From assembly GCF_014641195.1 (NCBI RefSeq), contig NZ_BMHQ01000002.1, positions 62,001-126,000 on the forward strand: a stretch of 64,000 bases of DNA, given 5' to 3'. This stretch comes from Marinithermofilum abyssi. GTDB lineage: Bacteria > Bacillota > Bacilli > Thermoactinomycetales > DSM-45169. The notes below the pieces were generated by a model, which saw only the letters and a program-made list of their open reading frames with translations, was not told the DNA's origin and searched no databases. This document shows positions 17,926 through 26,952 of the stretch, in pieces; within the stretch, counting starts at the first letter, position 1, and every line of letters begins with the position of its first letter. Both the position numbers and the translations under genes were made by a program.

Positions 17926-18309
17926 AGCTTACCCCTCTCTCTACCAACATCCCCATCGAATAATTCTAAAAAATGCAAGATTTGTCCCTATATATGCCAA
18001 AAATAAGACAAACCTTTAAATATATTACCACGAACGTTCAACGAAAAAACAGAGGTTATAATAAATTTATTCTGTAGCAAAATAAGGAATCCACTATTGT
18101 AGTATAACCTAGAATCCCTTGTATTCTCCTATTTATCGCATCTTATACTCAACATATATAAAGTCGAAATATATCGCATGATTTCGTATTTTCCGAACAA
18201 TAAACAGGCTTTAAAAATAGGAGACACCGCTGTCCCTCTTCCTTGGACCAAGGTGTCCCTTATCTTCGCAACCATCTTCGCCAGAGAATCATTCGACAAC
18301 TGCACTACT
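17926..18309. other. AT-rich upstream region of the OPT gene
   Basis: About 380 bases with no credible gene. It presumably holds the promoter of the minus-strand OPT gene, and several TATAAT-like stretches are present near 18060. The region ends at the 3' end of sfsA. No riboswitch was recognised. Confidence 0.5.
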
Positions 18310-18996
18310 TCAAAGAACGACCGGTACTTCTTCCTTCACCTGGATGGTATCCAAGCCGATCCGACAGGTATATGCACGGATCCCCACTCCCGCTTTTTTC
18401 GCTTCCCGCAATTTCTCTCCCCATACCGGGTCAATCCCATCGTGAGGAGTGAACGAGGTGGGAAAGTCCATAAAGATCATCAAGGCGACTGCCGCCCGAT
18501 ACCCGCTTTGTGTTGCGCGGATCAATTCGTCTAAGTGCTTTTGCCCGCGAAGAGTGGGGGCATCGGGAAACATCGCCCGTCCATTTTCTTCATATGTGAC
18601 GCATTTGACTTCAATGAGAAGCGGGGGCTCTGTCTCGGCCAAAAAGTCCACCCGGCTTTCGCCGACTTTTACTTCCCTCCGTAATGGACCCTTTACCCAA
18701 TCGATCCATCCCCGCTCTACGGCATCTTCAAACACCCGATTGGCCCAGGCGGAATGAATGCAAATCCAATGCCCGTTCTTATTCACCCATTTTAAGCTGA
18801 ATCGATTTTTGCGCCGGGGGTTGTCTGACTTTTCGAGGACCACCGGTACCCCGGGGTGAAGCATCTCCTGCATACGGCCCGTATTGGGAACGTGTACCCG
18901 TTCCATTTTCTCTCCGATTTGAACGATCGCTTCAAACCGGTTGGGCCGTTCCAGAAAGATAGCGTGTACCGTTTCTCCCTCAATGTGTACTGCCAT
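18310..18996 (-). CDS. sfsA: SfsA-type nuclease/regulator protein
   Basis: A 228-residue protein matching SfsA (sugar fermentation stimulation protein): RVHVPNTGRM near residue 32, the PD-(D/E)XK-like core RVDFLAETEPPLLIEVKCVTYE, and FPDAPTLRGQKHL. The family is thought to bind or cut nucleic acids, but its physiological role is unsettled. ATG at 18996 follows AGGTGAACAG. The frame continues upstream to 19149 without conserved sequence. A single gene. Confidence 0.9.
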   Translation of the reverse strand: MAVHIEGETVHAIFLERPNRFEAIVQIGEKMERVHVPNTGRMQEMLHPGVPVVLEKSDNPRRKNRFSLKWVNKNGHWICIHSAWANRVFEDAVERGWIDWVKGPLRREVKVGESRVDFLAETEPPLLIEVKCVTYEENGRAMFPDAPTLRGQKHLDELIRATQSGYRAAVALMIFMDFPTSFTPHDGIDPVWGEKLREAKKAGVGIRAYTCRIGLDTIQVKEEVPVVL

Positions 18997-19116
18997 TCTG
19001 TTCACCTGTTTCCTTGTGAATCTCTCAGCATCGCAACTCCTTTCACTATAACGGGAATAGTGGAAGAATAAAAGCACTGATGACAAGAGACTCTTAAATC
19101 CAGCAAAAATCTTTTC

Positions 19117-19210
19117 TACCCGTCGCTCCCTCTCCGACGTCACAGACACTTATTGAAGCTCGGTACGTCGTTCGAAGGTCCTCCTTGAGTGAGGTGCTCT
19201 CTTCTTTCCA
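19117..19210. repeat. Degenerate dispersed repeat, copy 2
   Basis: GCTCCCTCTCCGACG followed by TTCGAAGGTCCTCC and GGTGCTCTCTTCTTTCC resembles pieces in the same order at 6407-6640. Eye alignment only; no gene overlaps the middle. Confidence 0.3.
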
Positions 19211-19263
19211 AGGATGGATTATGTCAGCAGCCCTTCAAAAGAGGCGGAATTGCCGTAGACATT

Positions 19264-19803
19264 TTACTGCCGCTCCTTTTTGGCCTTTTTTGCGGCTGCC
19301 GCAAAGTAACATAGCTCCTCAACCAGCTCTTTCACTGCTGTGATGCCCGATTCTCCCGCCAGTTGGCCCCGTGCATCAAAACAACCCGGATCAGCCACCC
19401 ACTGTTGAGGGAGAACCCAAGCATATAAACCGCGCAAAACCAGCCGCAGATTGTTCAAAGCATTGATTCCCCCTTTTCCGCCGCCGGCGGCAGCGGTGAT
19501 GGCAACGGGTTTTCGTTCTAAGTGATGACTTCCCAAAAAATCCAAAGCATTTTTCAACGCTCCGCTGATGCCGTTATGATATTCCGGCGTGGCTATGAAG
19601 AAACCATCCGCCTCTGAGGCGGCTTGACGCCATCGCTGCACGGCTTCCGTCTCTTCCCCCACTCCAAAGAGCGGAAGCTCACCTACATCAAACCTTATAA
19701 CCTGCTCCCCTCGTCGCTCCAACAGCTCGGCCGCTTTGCTTGCCAAACCTCGAGTCAACCCACCCCGACGGGGAGAACCGTTGACAACTAAAAACTTTTG
19801 CAT
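19264..19803 (-). CDS. NAD(P)H-dependent FMN reductase
   Basis: A 179-residue flavodoxin-like oxidoreductase. The FMN phosphate loop is NGSPRRGGLTRG near residue 8, and the family motif PEYHNGISGALKNALDFL is present. Relatives (azoreductase, YhdA, chromate reductase) reduce quinones, azo dyes or metals using FMN. ATG at 19803 follows AGGGATTC. The C-terminus is Lys/Ala-rich. A single gene with no linked redox partner. Confidence 0.88.
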   Translation of the reverse strand: MQKFLVVNGSPRRGGLTRGLASKAAELLERRGEQVIRFDVGELPLFGVGEETEAVQRWRQAASEADGFFIATPEYHNGISGALKNALDFLGSHHLERKPVAITAAAGGGKGGINALNNLRLVLRGLYAWVLPQQWVADPGCFDARGQLAGESGITAVKELVEELCYFAAAAKKAKKERQ

Positions 19804-20444
19804 AGCAGAATCCCTCATTTCCCGGTTTATATCGCGACGGTTTTTTACTTACCTTGCTCTTTGCCGATCCTGATCCACTTCCAGGCATGAACGTTTTCCC
19901 GGGCTACCATCCCGTCATGCTCCGCTTTTTGCAAACAACACTCCATCCATCCCCACATCTCGCATTCCCGCTTTCCTGAAGATCTTAGTTGTATTGTAGC
20001 GAGAGTTGCAGCTTACCTCTTCGGCTGGAAGATGGAGTTTCCTATACAAAAAAAGTCCTTGGACCATGGGCAAGTGAGTCCTAGGACCTCAGACGGAAAA
20101 AAGCATTCATGAACACTCAGGATTTTCGGGTAAGAAAAGCTCGCTGACCGAGGGCAAACTTCGGTTCAATGCCAATTCCCATTAAGCCCCGCTTCCTCTT
20201 TTTTTCAAACATTCCGACAAGCGCCCTTCTCCATATCAGCGGCTATGTTTGTCCTTCCGACGGTACATACTGACGTTCATCCTCACAAATGGCTGACACA
20301 CTAGGACAGCAAGATTCCCGATACTCTTCAAGGGATAATGTAGCAAATCACCTCGGCCCTGCCATCCGTCCAAAGAATGAACTTCGCCATCCTGCTAACA
20401 GAATGGTTGGCCACGTTCCCATCCAGCCGGATGCTGTATTGCCG
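19804..20444. other. Intergenic region, no gene recognised
   Basis: About 640 bases with only short frames lacking ribosome binding sites. A hairpin of the type AGTCCTTGGACC...GAGTCCTAGGACC lies near 20047-20092 and may be a terminator. The rest shows nothing identifiable. Confidence 0.5.
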
Positions 20445-21095
20445 TCAGTTAAACCAGCCTTTTTTCATGGCATAAACGGCAGCTTGCGTCCGGTCATGCA
20501 ATCCCAGCTTGCTCAATATGCTGCTGACATGGGTTTTGACCGTCTTCTCCGTAATAAACAGCTCGGATGCAATCTCTTTGTTGCTCTTGCCGGCCGTTAT
20601 TTTCTCCAGTACTTCCCTCTCCCGAGGCGTCAACTCTTCCAGCTTCCCAATGGCAGACTCCTCCTGGCGGGATCCCGCCGTCACATGGGTCACCAGCTGG
20701 TTGACCGCCTGGGGGTGAAGCTGAGTCATCCCCTTTGCAGCCGCACGGACCGAACGGGCCAATTCATCTGCATCAATTTCCTTCAGCTGATAGCCCTGGG
20801 CTCCCGCCCGGATCGCCGGCAATACGTGATCCTGATCGGAGAAGCTGGTCAAGACGATCACTTTAACTTCGGGGTGTGTCTGCTTGATGCGCCGCGTCGC
20901 TTCCACTCCGTCCATCACCGGCATCATCAAATCCATCAACACCACATCGGGGCAAAGCCGCTCCACTGCCGCCACCGCTTCCGCTCCATTGGATGCCTCC
21001 CCCACTACTTCGATGTCATCCTGTGTATGCAGGAACAATCGCAATCCTTTAATCACCATGGGATGATCATCAACCAGCAATACTTTGATCGGCAC
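20445..21095 (-). CDS. NarL/LuxR-type response regulator
   Basis: A 216-residue response regulator. The receiver domain has the acidic pair in LLVDDHPM and phospho-acceptor D54 (LMDLMMP). The Thr/Ser switch lies in VLTSF. A GerE/LuxR helix-turn-helix follows from residue 150 (LTPREREVLEKITAGKSNKE). It lies 12 bases after the stop of its histidine kinase and is clearly its partner. By gene order and kinase type it most resembles B. subtilis YhcZ / S. aureus AirR, inferred from kinase features. Confidence 0.92.
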   Translation of the reverse strand: MPIKVLLVDDHPMVIKGLRLFLHTQDDIEVVGEASNGAEAVAAVERLCPDVVLMDLMMPVMDGVEATRRIKQTHPEVKVIVLTSFSDQDHVLPAIRAGAQGYQLKEIDADELARSVRAAAKGMTQLHPQAVNQLVTHVTAGSRQEESAIGKLEELTPREREVLEKITAGKSNKEIASELFITEKTVKTHVSSILSKLGLHDRTQAAVYAMKKGWFN

Positions 21096-21107
21096 CGCAC
21101 TTCCTCC

Positions 21108-22736
21108 TTATTTCACTGGTACATGGGCGCGCACAGTCGTTCCAGCACCGCTGCGGCTCTCAATCCAGACACTTCCCCCGAGCAATTCGGCTCGTTCCTT
21201 CATTCCGTTTATTCCCAGCGACCAACGACGACCGGCCGTAGAGGAATCCAACTCGGGAGAAAAGCCTTTCCCTTGATCCCGAACTTCCAGTGTCACTTCA
21301 TCCGGCTCGATCTGAAGGTTCACATCCACTTCTTCTGTCTCCGCATGCTTGCTCACATTGTTTAAGGCTTCCTGACCAATACGCCACAAAGCTTCCTCTA
21401 TCCGCCGAGGCAATTCGTGTACGCCTTCCACATGGGTATATACAGTCAAACCCAGTTGGGATCCGTACTTTTTCAGCGCCGTCGCCAGCCCTTCCTCCAG
21501 ACCTTGGGGACGAAGCTGCCAAATCAACGAGCGCATCTCCCGCAACGCTTCTTGTGACAAACGATGGATATCCTCCAATGACTCTTGCAGCAGGGGATTC
21601 TCTTCCCGCATCACCCCGATCGCTCCTTTGGCTGTCAACGATAGAGAAAATAGTTTCTGATTCACGGAATCATGCAAGTCGCGGGCCAGACGATTCCGCT
21701 CTTCAGAGACAGCCAGCTCCTGCTTTTGTTGTTCCAGCCGGGCACTTTCCATCGCCAGCCCGATATGTTCCGCTACCGCCTTCAGCACTTCCAAATCGCT
21801 GTCGTCAAAGGCCCGGCGGCGGGGTTTACACTCGCTTCCCACCCACAATACGCCGATCCCTTTCCCCCGAAGAAACAGAGGAACGGCCACTGCTGCCCCA
21901 GCGGCAGGCCAGTCATCCAGTTGAATGGGCGCGTTATCCCATCGAAGAGTGCCGCCGTCGCGCAATACCTCCCGACATACTCTCTCTATATCTTCCGTTA
22001 AGCGTTGATTGGCAACATGCTCCTCTCCGTCCCGCCACCATGCTTTCAGCCGGAGAGAACCCCCGCTGCTTACCATATAGGCAATATAGCTCCAATCAAA
22101 CAGACGGCCCAGCTCCTGCACTACGTGTTTCGGTAAATTCCGCACGTCCCGGACCTTCCATATACTGCGGCTCACTTCGTGGAGGCGTGCATAATTGTCC
22201 GCCCGTTTCTGCTGTGCTTCAAACAACCAGATCCGTTTGACCGCTGTTCCGATCTGATAGGCCACGGATTGCAGCAAAGTTAATTCATCCTCGCTGAAAT
22301 GCTCTTTTCCGGGAGAAGCGACATTTAACAGCCCGAACAACTCCCCTCCCGCAGCCAGGGGAACCGTGGCATGATGCGTAATGTTTCGGGTGTCGCCCCA
22401 CTTCAGGGCAACCGCATCTTCCAACCGTTTGCAGTTAATAATGTTGACGGCATGCTGTAAACGGCCGTCCCAAAACCGCTCTAAACACCAGCAGCTTCCC
22501 TCGCACATCGGCTGCTTTGCGTTTCGGAGCAGCGCAGGCGGAAGCTGGCAATCGGCTACGTGAGCGTATTCCGGTTCTTCATCCACCAGGAAGATCCATC
22601 CCGTGGTTAATCCGGTGACTGACAGCAGTTTCTCCAGCACCGTTTGGAGCATGGTTTGCAAATCTGTCGACCGGTTCAACGTTTCTGCGATGGTTTTCAA
22701 GGCCACCAGTTCCCGTTCCCGGCGTTCGCCTGTCAT
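21108..22736 (-). CDS. GAF-domain histidine kinase with cysteine cluster (AirS/YhcY-like)
   Basis: A 542-residue cytosolic kinase with no membrane helix. Two GAF-like domains (about 10-165 and 180-335) precede a HisKA_3 dimerisation domain with H355 (ARDLHDSVNQK) and an HATPase domain (GINGMKERAELLGG). The first GAF domain has Cys63, Cys78, Cys82, Cys84 and Cys102: C-x3-C-x-C-x17-C. AirS of S. aureus binds a redox-active [2Fe-2S] cluster through a similar GAF cysteine set, so oxygen or redox sensing is likely by analogy. ATG at 22736 follows GGAGGAGGAAACC. Confidence 0.88.
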   Translation of the reverse strand: MTGERRERELVALKTIAETLNRSTDLQTMLQTVLEKLLSVTGLTTGWIFLVDEEPEYAHVADCQLPPALLRNAKQPMCEGSCWCLERFWDGRLQHAVNIINCKRLEDAVALKWGDTRNITHHATVPLAAGGELFGLLNVASPGKEHFSEDELTLLQSVAYQIGTAVKRIWLFEAQQKRADNYARLHEVSRSIWKVRDVRNLPKHVVQELGRLFDWSYIAYMVSSGGSLRLKAWWRDGEEHVANQRLTEDIERVCREVLRDGGTLRWDNAPIQLDDWPAAGAAVAVPLFLRGKGIGVLWVGSECKPRRRAFDDSDLEVLKAVAEHIGLAMESARLEQQKQELAVSEERNRLARDLHDSVNQKLFSLSLTAKGAIGVMREENPLLQESLEDIHRLSQEALREMRSLIWQLRPQGLEEGLATALKKYGSQLGLTVYTHVEGVHELPRRIEEALWRIGQEALNNVSKHAETEEVDVNLQIEPDEVTLEVRDQGKGFSPELDSSTAGRRWSLGINGMKERAELLGGSVWIESRSGAGTTVRAHVPVK

Positions 22737-22860
22737 CCCGGTTTCCTCCTCCATTTTGACTCTCTGTTTCTATCATGCTTGTACCCGTCCTGTCTCTCGG
22801 CAGCCTAAACATATCCTATCACAGCCGGTCATCCGATCGTTATTTGAAAATGGAAAAAAT

Positions 22861-22886
22861 AAAACGCTCGAACATCCGAGCGAAGG
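22861..22886 (-). terminator. Terminator downstream of the cotS-like gene
   Basis: CGCTCG AACATC CGAGCG. On the minus strand the stem is followed by TTTTATTTTTT. Confidence 0.8.
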
Positions 22887-22928
22887 TGGAAAACGTCATT
22901 TATTTGGAAGGCAAAGAGACATGGATTT

Positions 22929-23078
22929 TCATAAACTGTCCAGCGGGAAGATTGTCCCATTCAGCTCCTTCCACAGCCCTGTGATATGGCGCAATAGATC
23001 AAGAGTACGAACGTCCCGGCCAGAGATGTTTTTCAGCAGGTGAGCAAATCCACAGAAGGCGTCAAAAAGAAGGGTCAT
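22929..23078 (-). CDS. Hypothetical 49-residue protein, possibly coupled to cotS
   Basis: An open frame starts with ATG four bases after the cotS-like stop codon and encodes a protein with amphipathic stretches (LLKNISGRDVRTLDLLRHI) ending FPLDSL. It has no ribosome binding site of its own, so translation would have to be coupled. A terminator follows about 45 bases later. It may be a real small gene or a chance frame. Confidence 0.35.
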   Translation of the reverse strand: MTLLFDAFCGFAHLLKNISGRDVRTLDLLRHITGLWKELNGTIFPLDSL

Positions 23079-23082
23079 CCGG

Positions 23083-24159
23083 CTAAGACAACCAATCGAC
23101 GCGCGGAATGACCGTCTGAAACCGCTCTTTGACGAGCACCGGAAACTCCCGCAGCAGCGGAGTTTTCTCTTCTTCCTGGCGAATGGCGCGATTCAAAGCT
23201 TGCTCTGCTTCCTCTGTCCCCAGTCGTTGTTCTCTGTAAATCCGGTCGACTATTCGCATCAGTCGATGAGGGAACAGAAGTTGTGCATAGATCAGGGCAT
23301 ACTCTTTCTCATCCAAGGGCGAAACTTCTTGATAAGCCTCCAGCACCCGCCCTGCTGCATCCACACTGCCCGTTCGTCCATATGCATAGAGCGCAAACCG
23401 GGCCAGATCCCGGCTGCGCACATCAACAGCCGCACGGTTCCAATCGATGAAATGCAGCCGACCTTCCTCATCCTGTAAAATATTGCGGCGATGCAAGTTG
23501 CAATGGCAGATCTCCCCGCCCTGCCGGGTACTGTTCACCGTCCGGTCCCCGCCCAGTTTTTCCAAGTAGGTGGAGGCGGTTTCCAACATCCCTTCCCCAT
23601 AGGAACAATATTTTAAAAAGAGTTGGTCCACCGGCCGAACTTCCTTCGACCATTGGCTGGCCATTTTAAACATTGTCCATTGTCTGTGAATTTGCTCCCA
23701 AATCAGCATCCACTTGCCCGCATGTACAAGCGGACGCAATGCTTTAGGGGGTTCAAATCCTCTGGACGCCATATGCAAGTGTGCCAATCCCCGGGCGGTC
23801 CGGTTCCAGTCATCTTGTGTATTCAGCTTCAATACCTTGGCCTCAATCCACGGCAACACCACATAGCGGTGTTGGACACCTGAAAAATAGGAGCGTCCCT
23901 TTTGCGTTTTCACCGGCACAGAAAGCCGATGCTCCCCGGTTTCCGATATATGACGCGCCAGCTCTTCCACCAACCGCCAGCGCAACTCTTCCCTTTCCCG
24001 CACGCGCTTCAGTCCGAAGGTGCCTCGATCCGTTTTGATTTTTAAAACCCCGCCGGCTGGCTTTGCATCTTGGATGCGGAGTGCATAGTGATGCTCCAAC
24101 AGCTCCGTTAGGCGGCCTTCCCCTGTCCAGCTGCGCAGCTTTGCCAAGGAATCGGACAT
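23083..24159 (-). CDS. yutH: CotS/YutH-family spore coat protein
   Basis: A 358-residue protein with the fold of aminoglycoside phosphotransferases and CotS-type kinases. GLKRVREREELRW near residue 50 is the lysine-containing strand. ICHCNLHRRNIL is the Brenner-type catalytic loop, where CotS proteins often depart from HxDxxxxN; the Asp is Asn here. HFIDWNRAAVD is the metal-binding segment. B. subtilis YutH is a spore coat protein beside yutG, as here. ATG at 24159 follows GGTGGGGGGAAAC. Confidence 0.85.
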   Translation of the reverse strand: MSDSLAKLRSWTGEGRLTELLEHHYALRIQDAKPAGGVLKIKTDRGTFGLKRVREREELRWRLVEELARHISETGEHRLSVPVKTQKGRSYFSGVQHRYVVLPWIEAKVLKLNTQDDWNRTARGLAHLHMASRGFEPPKALRPLVHAGKWMLIWEQIHRQWTMFKMASQWSKEVRPVDQLFLKYCSYGEGMLETASTYLEKLGGDRTVNSTRQGGEICHCNLHRRNILQDEEGRLHFIDWNRAAVDVRSRDLARFALYAYGRTGSVDAAGRVLEAYQEVSPLDEKEYALIYAQLLFPHRLMRIVDRIYREQRLGTEEAEQALNRAIRQEEEKTPLLREFPVLVKERFQTVIPRVDWLS

Positions 24160-24217
24160 GTTTCCCCCCACCCTTCTTTCATCCCTTTACTTTAAGAATA
24201 GGCAGGGGGGCCGGTGC

Positions 24218-25015
24218 CTATTCCCTTTTTGAAGATCCGGCTTTGGATACGGGATGGATCACATCCAGTCCACCTGTGATATAAAGGGTGTTTCCCGTGA
24301 TAAAATCAGATTCCGGCTCACACAAAAACCGGACCACTCTGGCGATATCTTCCCCTGTTCCCGGCCTTCCCCGAGGTGTTTCGCTGTCGGCTTGCCCCTG
24401 AACTTCAGCAATGCGCTTCTCCTTATTGTCCCCGACGATATCGCCGGGACACACCATATTGACCGTGATCCCGTAAGGCGCTTCTTCTACCGCCAGGCTT
24501 TTCATGAAAGAGACCAAGCCCGTCTTTGCCGCTGCATAAGCCGCTCGGTCCGGCCAGGCCGGTGCTTCCGCTGCACGGCCAAAGCCGAATAGGATGATAC
24601 GACCGGCTTGTTGTTCCCGGAGATGGGGTAATGCGGCGTGGGTCACCCACAGCGCACTTTTCAGATTGCCGTCTACCATCGCTTCCACTTCTTCTTCCGT
24701 ATAATCCGTAAAGTGACGGCGTGTCCGTTCAAAGGGTCCGACTGCATGAATCAAAGCATCCAGCCGGCCAAAATGTTCAACCGTCTGCAGGACCAACCGG
24801 CGCGCTTCATCGGAACGATTCAAATCGGCACGAAATACTTCCGCTTGCCCCCCCATCCTTTGTACTCTTTTTTTTACTTCCCATCCTTTTTCTGCACGGC
24901 GATGATAGTGAACCGCTATATCCCAACCGTTTTCGGCCAGGATTTCCGCCGTCATCCGCCCCAAGCCCCGGGAGCTGCCCGTTACCAAGGCAACCGGTTG
25001 TTGATGGATTGACAA
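24218..25015 (-). CDS. SDR-family protein with altered active site
   Basis: A 265-residue short-chain dehydrogenase/reductase. The NAD(P)-binding motif TGSSRGLG and the YAAAK catalytic pair are present. The usual Ser about 13 residues before Tyr is replaced in IILFGFGRAAEAPAWPDRAAY, so activity may be changed or lost. The C-terminal FITGNTLYITGG is typical of the family. TTG start at 25015 follows AAGGAGGGAAGGGG. It lies between yutH and yutG, which are neighbours in B. subtilis. Substrate unknown. Confidence 0.85.
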   Translation of the reverse strand: MSIHQQPVALVTGSSRGLGRMTAEILAENGWDIAVHYHRRAEKGWEVKKRVQRMGGQAEVFRADLNRSDEARRLVLQTVEHFGRLDALIHAVGPFERTRRHFTDYTEEEVEAMVDGNLKSALWVTHAALPHLREQQAGRIILFGFGRAAEAPAWPDRAAYAAAKTGLVSFMKSLAVEEAPYGITVNMVCPGDIVGDNKEKRIAEVQGQADSETPRGRPGTGEDIARVVRFLCEPESDFITGNTLYITGGLDVIHPVSKAGSSKRE

Positions 25016-25400
25016 ACCCCTTCCCTCCTTTTTCCCCGTACATATAGGAACATCAGAATGTGTACAATGGTACAAGTTTGATCAATAGAGGCAAAAATGA
25101 AATGGAATGAAGCCGCCCCGCACAGACTCTGTTGGTTGAACTGCTTAGTCCCGTGCCGGTACTGGAACGTCCGAATATGAAACAATCCTGCATCCTGCAA
25201 GCGGAAGAAACCGCTTTGGCAGAGGATGCTGCACGGGTAGAGCCCGCTCATGTGGCTTCCAGCTATCTTGCACAGGCACCGGAGTCCCTCAAAGAGGCGC
25301 GATCCGTCATCTCGAGCAAAAAGAGATTCTTTTTCATAATCCCCCGGATTCCAGCGAACAATAAGCAAGATGTCGATCAATAGGGGAGGAACTGCGCACC
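25016..25400. other. Divergent intergenic region
   Basis: Region upstream of the SDR gene and of yutG, about 385 bases. Short frames on both strands lack binding sites. It must hold two divergent promoters, but neither is obvious. Confidence 0.5.
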
Positions 25401-25934
25401 TTGGAACTGAAAACAATCAACGCCACCGAAGATGCCGTCCATCAAGCGACCTTGCAACTATTGCAGCAGCGAGGATTGTCCATCGACGAGATTACCGAAT
25501 TGGTCTTTATCTTGCAAGAGAAGTATCATCCTGATCTCACCTGGGGTGAGTGCCGCACCCATGTCGAACATGTGTTGACGAAACGGGAAGTGCAAAATGC
25601 CATCCTGACCGGGATTCAGCTGGATATCCTGGCGGAGCAAGGAGCGCTCGCTCCGCCATTGTCGGATATGATCATTCAGGATGAAGGGTTGTACGGAATC
25701 GACGAAGTCTTGGCCACATCGATTATTCACATCTATGGCAGCATCGGCCTGACGAATTACGGGTATATCGACCGGTTAAAACCCGGAGTCCTGCGGCGTC
25801 TCAACGATAAATCGAGCGGTAAAGTGCATACGTTTTTAGACGATATTGCCGGTGCCTTGGCTGCTGCCGCAGCCGCCCGATTGTCTCATAACCGCAAAAG
25901 ACAGAAGGATGAAGAACAACGCATGGATGCGTAG
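25401..25934 (+). CDS. yutG: Phosphatidylglycerophosphatase A-like protein (YutG)
   Basis: A 177-residue protein matching the PgpA/YutG family. The core TGIQLDILAEQG and DEGLYGIDEVLATSIIHIYGSIG lie at about residues 73-115, and KVHTFLDDIAGALAAAAAAR at about 140-160. The PgpA family hydrolyses phosphatidylglycerophosphate; whether YutG proteins do so is less certain. TTG start after GGGGAGGAAC. Followed by a terminator. Confidence 0.88.
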   Translation: MELKTINATEDAVHQATLQLLQQRGLSIDEITELVFILQEKYHPDLTWGECRTHVEHVLTKREVQNAILTGIQLDILAEQGALAPPLSDMIIQDEGLYGIDEVLATSIIHIYGSIGLTNYGYIDRLKPGVLRRLNDKSSGKVHTFLDDIAGALAAAAAARLSHNRKRQKDEEQRMDA

Positions 25935-25939
25935 TTCCA

Positions 25940-25968
25940 AACTCAGCCCCAGGGGTTGAGTTTTTTAT
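25940..25968 (+). terminator. Terminator after yutG
   Basis: AACTCAGCCCC / GGGGTTGAGTT followed by TTTT, 10 bases past the stop. Confidence 0.8.
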
Positions 25969-25974
25969 CCCCGA

Positions 25975-26937
25975 TCAAGCAAGGGAGAAACGCCAAACCT
26001 TACCCTCCCGCCGCTTATAAGCATGACCTTCAGAGACCAGGTATTCCAAGTGAGCCAACGTTTCCGACAGGGCAAAGCGTAAATGATGAATATTGAGTTC
26101 GGTGCCGAAAGTCGCTTCACACACTTCTACCGACGTTGCCGGTTGTTTTTGCAAAAACTCCCGCATCACCCGCAAGCGCTCCTGATGATGGGCCTCAAGG
26201 GCTTCAATCCGTTCCCGATAGCTGTCAAAAACCGGACCGTGGGAAGGAAACACTTTTTGAACCGGCAGCTCTTTCAAGCGTTTCAATGTGTGAAGATAGG
26301 TTTTCAACGGATTGGGATCACACCCCGGCCATAAACTGATATTGGGTGTAATCTTGGGTAATAGAAAGTCTCCGCCGATCAGCCATTGGCGCTCGGCGTC
26401 ATAAAAGCTGAGGTGCCCGTCGGCATGACCGGGAGTATGAAGAACTTCGTAAGATCGATCTCCCATGCGAAGAGTTTCTCCCGCTTGAATAAACGACGGC
26501 CGGGGATGGGGCTCAACCCAGGGTCTAAACCCCCGAAGATGGGGTGGAATCTGTTCCACCCACCCGGAAGACAATCCGTGTTCTCCATAAAAACGGGCCA
26601 GAATCTCCGGCTGTTCGCTCTCCTCGCTCCAAAAAAGGCGAGCCTGTTCAAAATCCGTCCGGGATACCCTCACCGGGGCATCCGTCCACTGCTGCATCGT
26701 CCCTGCCAATCCATAATGGTCGGGATGGTAATGCGTCAGCACGATCTGTTCGACGTCTGTCCAATCAAAGCCAAGTTCCCGCCTTGCCTGTTCCCACGCA
26801 TCGCGGTCTGTTTCAGTGTTCAAACCGGTGTCAATCACGGTGTATCCACTGGAACCCTCAATCACATAGGCTTTTATCTCTCTTAAGGCAAAGGGCAGCG
26901 GCAGCGGAACCTCGATGATGTCTCCCCAACGGTTCAT
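25975..26937 (-). CDS. MBL-fold metallo-hydrolase
   Basis: A 320-residue protein. The metallo-beta-lactamase motif THYHPDHYG and later ligands (HTPGHADGHLSF, GGDFL and FPSHGP) indicate a two-metal site. The C-terminal 80 residues form a winged-helix-like extension (TLAHLEYLVSEGHAYKRREG), which is common in this subgroup. It is the last gene of the yutE-FTCD-methyltransferase-yutF run, 15 bases after yutF. Substrate unknown. Confidence 0.85.
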   Translation of the reverse strand: MNRWGDIIEVPLPLPFALREIKAYVIEGSSGYTVIDTGLNTETDRDAWEQARRELGFDWTDVEQIVLTHYHPDHYGLAGTMQQWTDAPVRVSRTDFEQARLFWSEESEQPEILARFYGEHGLSSGWVEQIPPHLRGFRPWVEPHPRPSFIQAGETLRMGDRSYEVLHTPGHADGHLSFYDAERQWLIGGDFLLPKITPNISLWPGCDPNPLKTYLHTLKRLKELPVQKVFPSHGPVFDSYRERIEALEAHHQERLRVMREFLQKQPATSVEVCEATFGTELNIHHLRFALSETLAHLEYLVSEGHAYKRREGKVWRFSLA

Positions 26938-26952
26938 ATGGGCATTCCTCCC

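Noticed and set aside
20289-21365. A plus-strand open frame of 358 codons
   Set aside because: It lies antisense to the response regulator and kinase genes, has no ribosome binding site and no recognisable domain.
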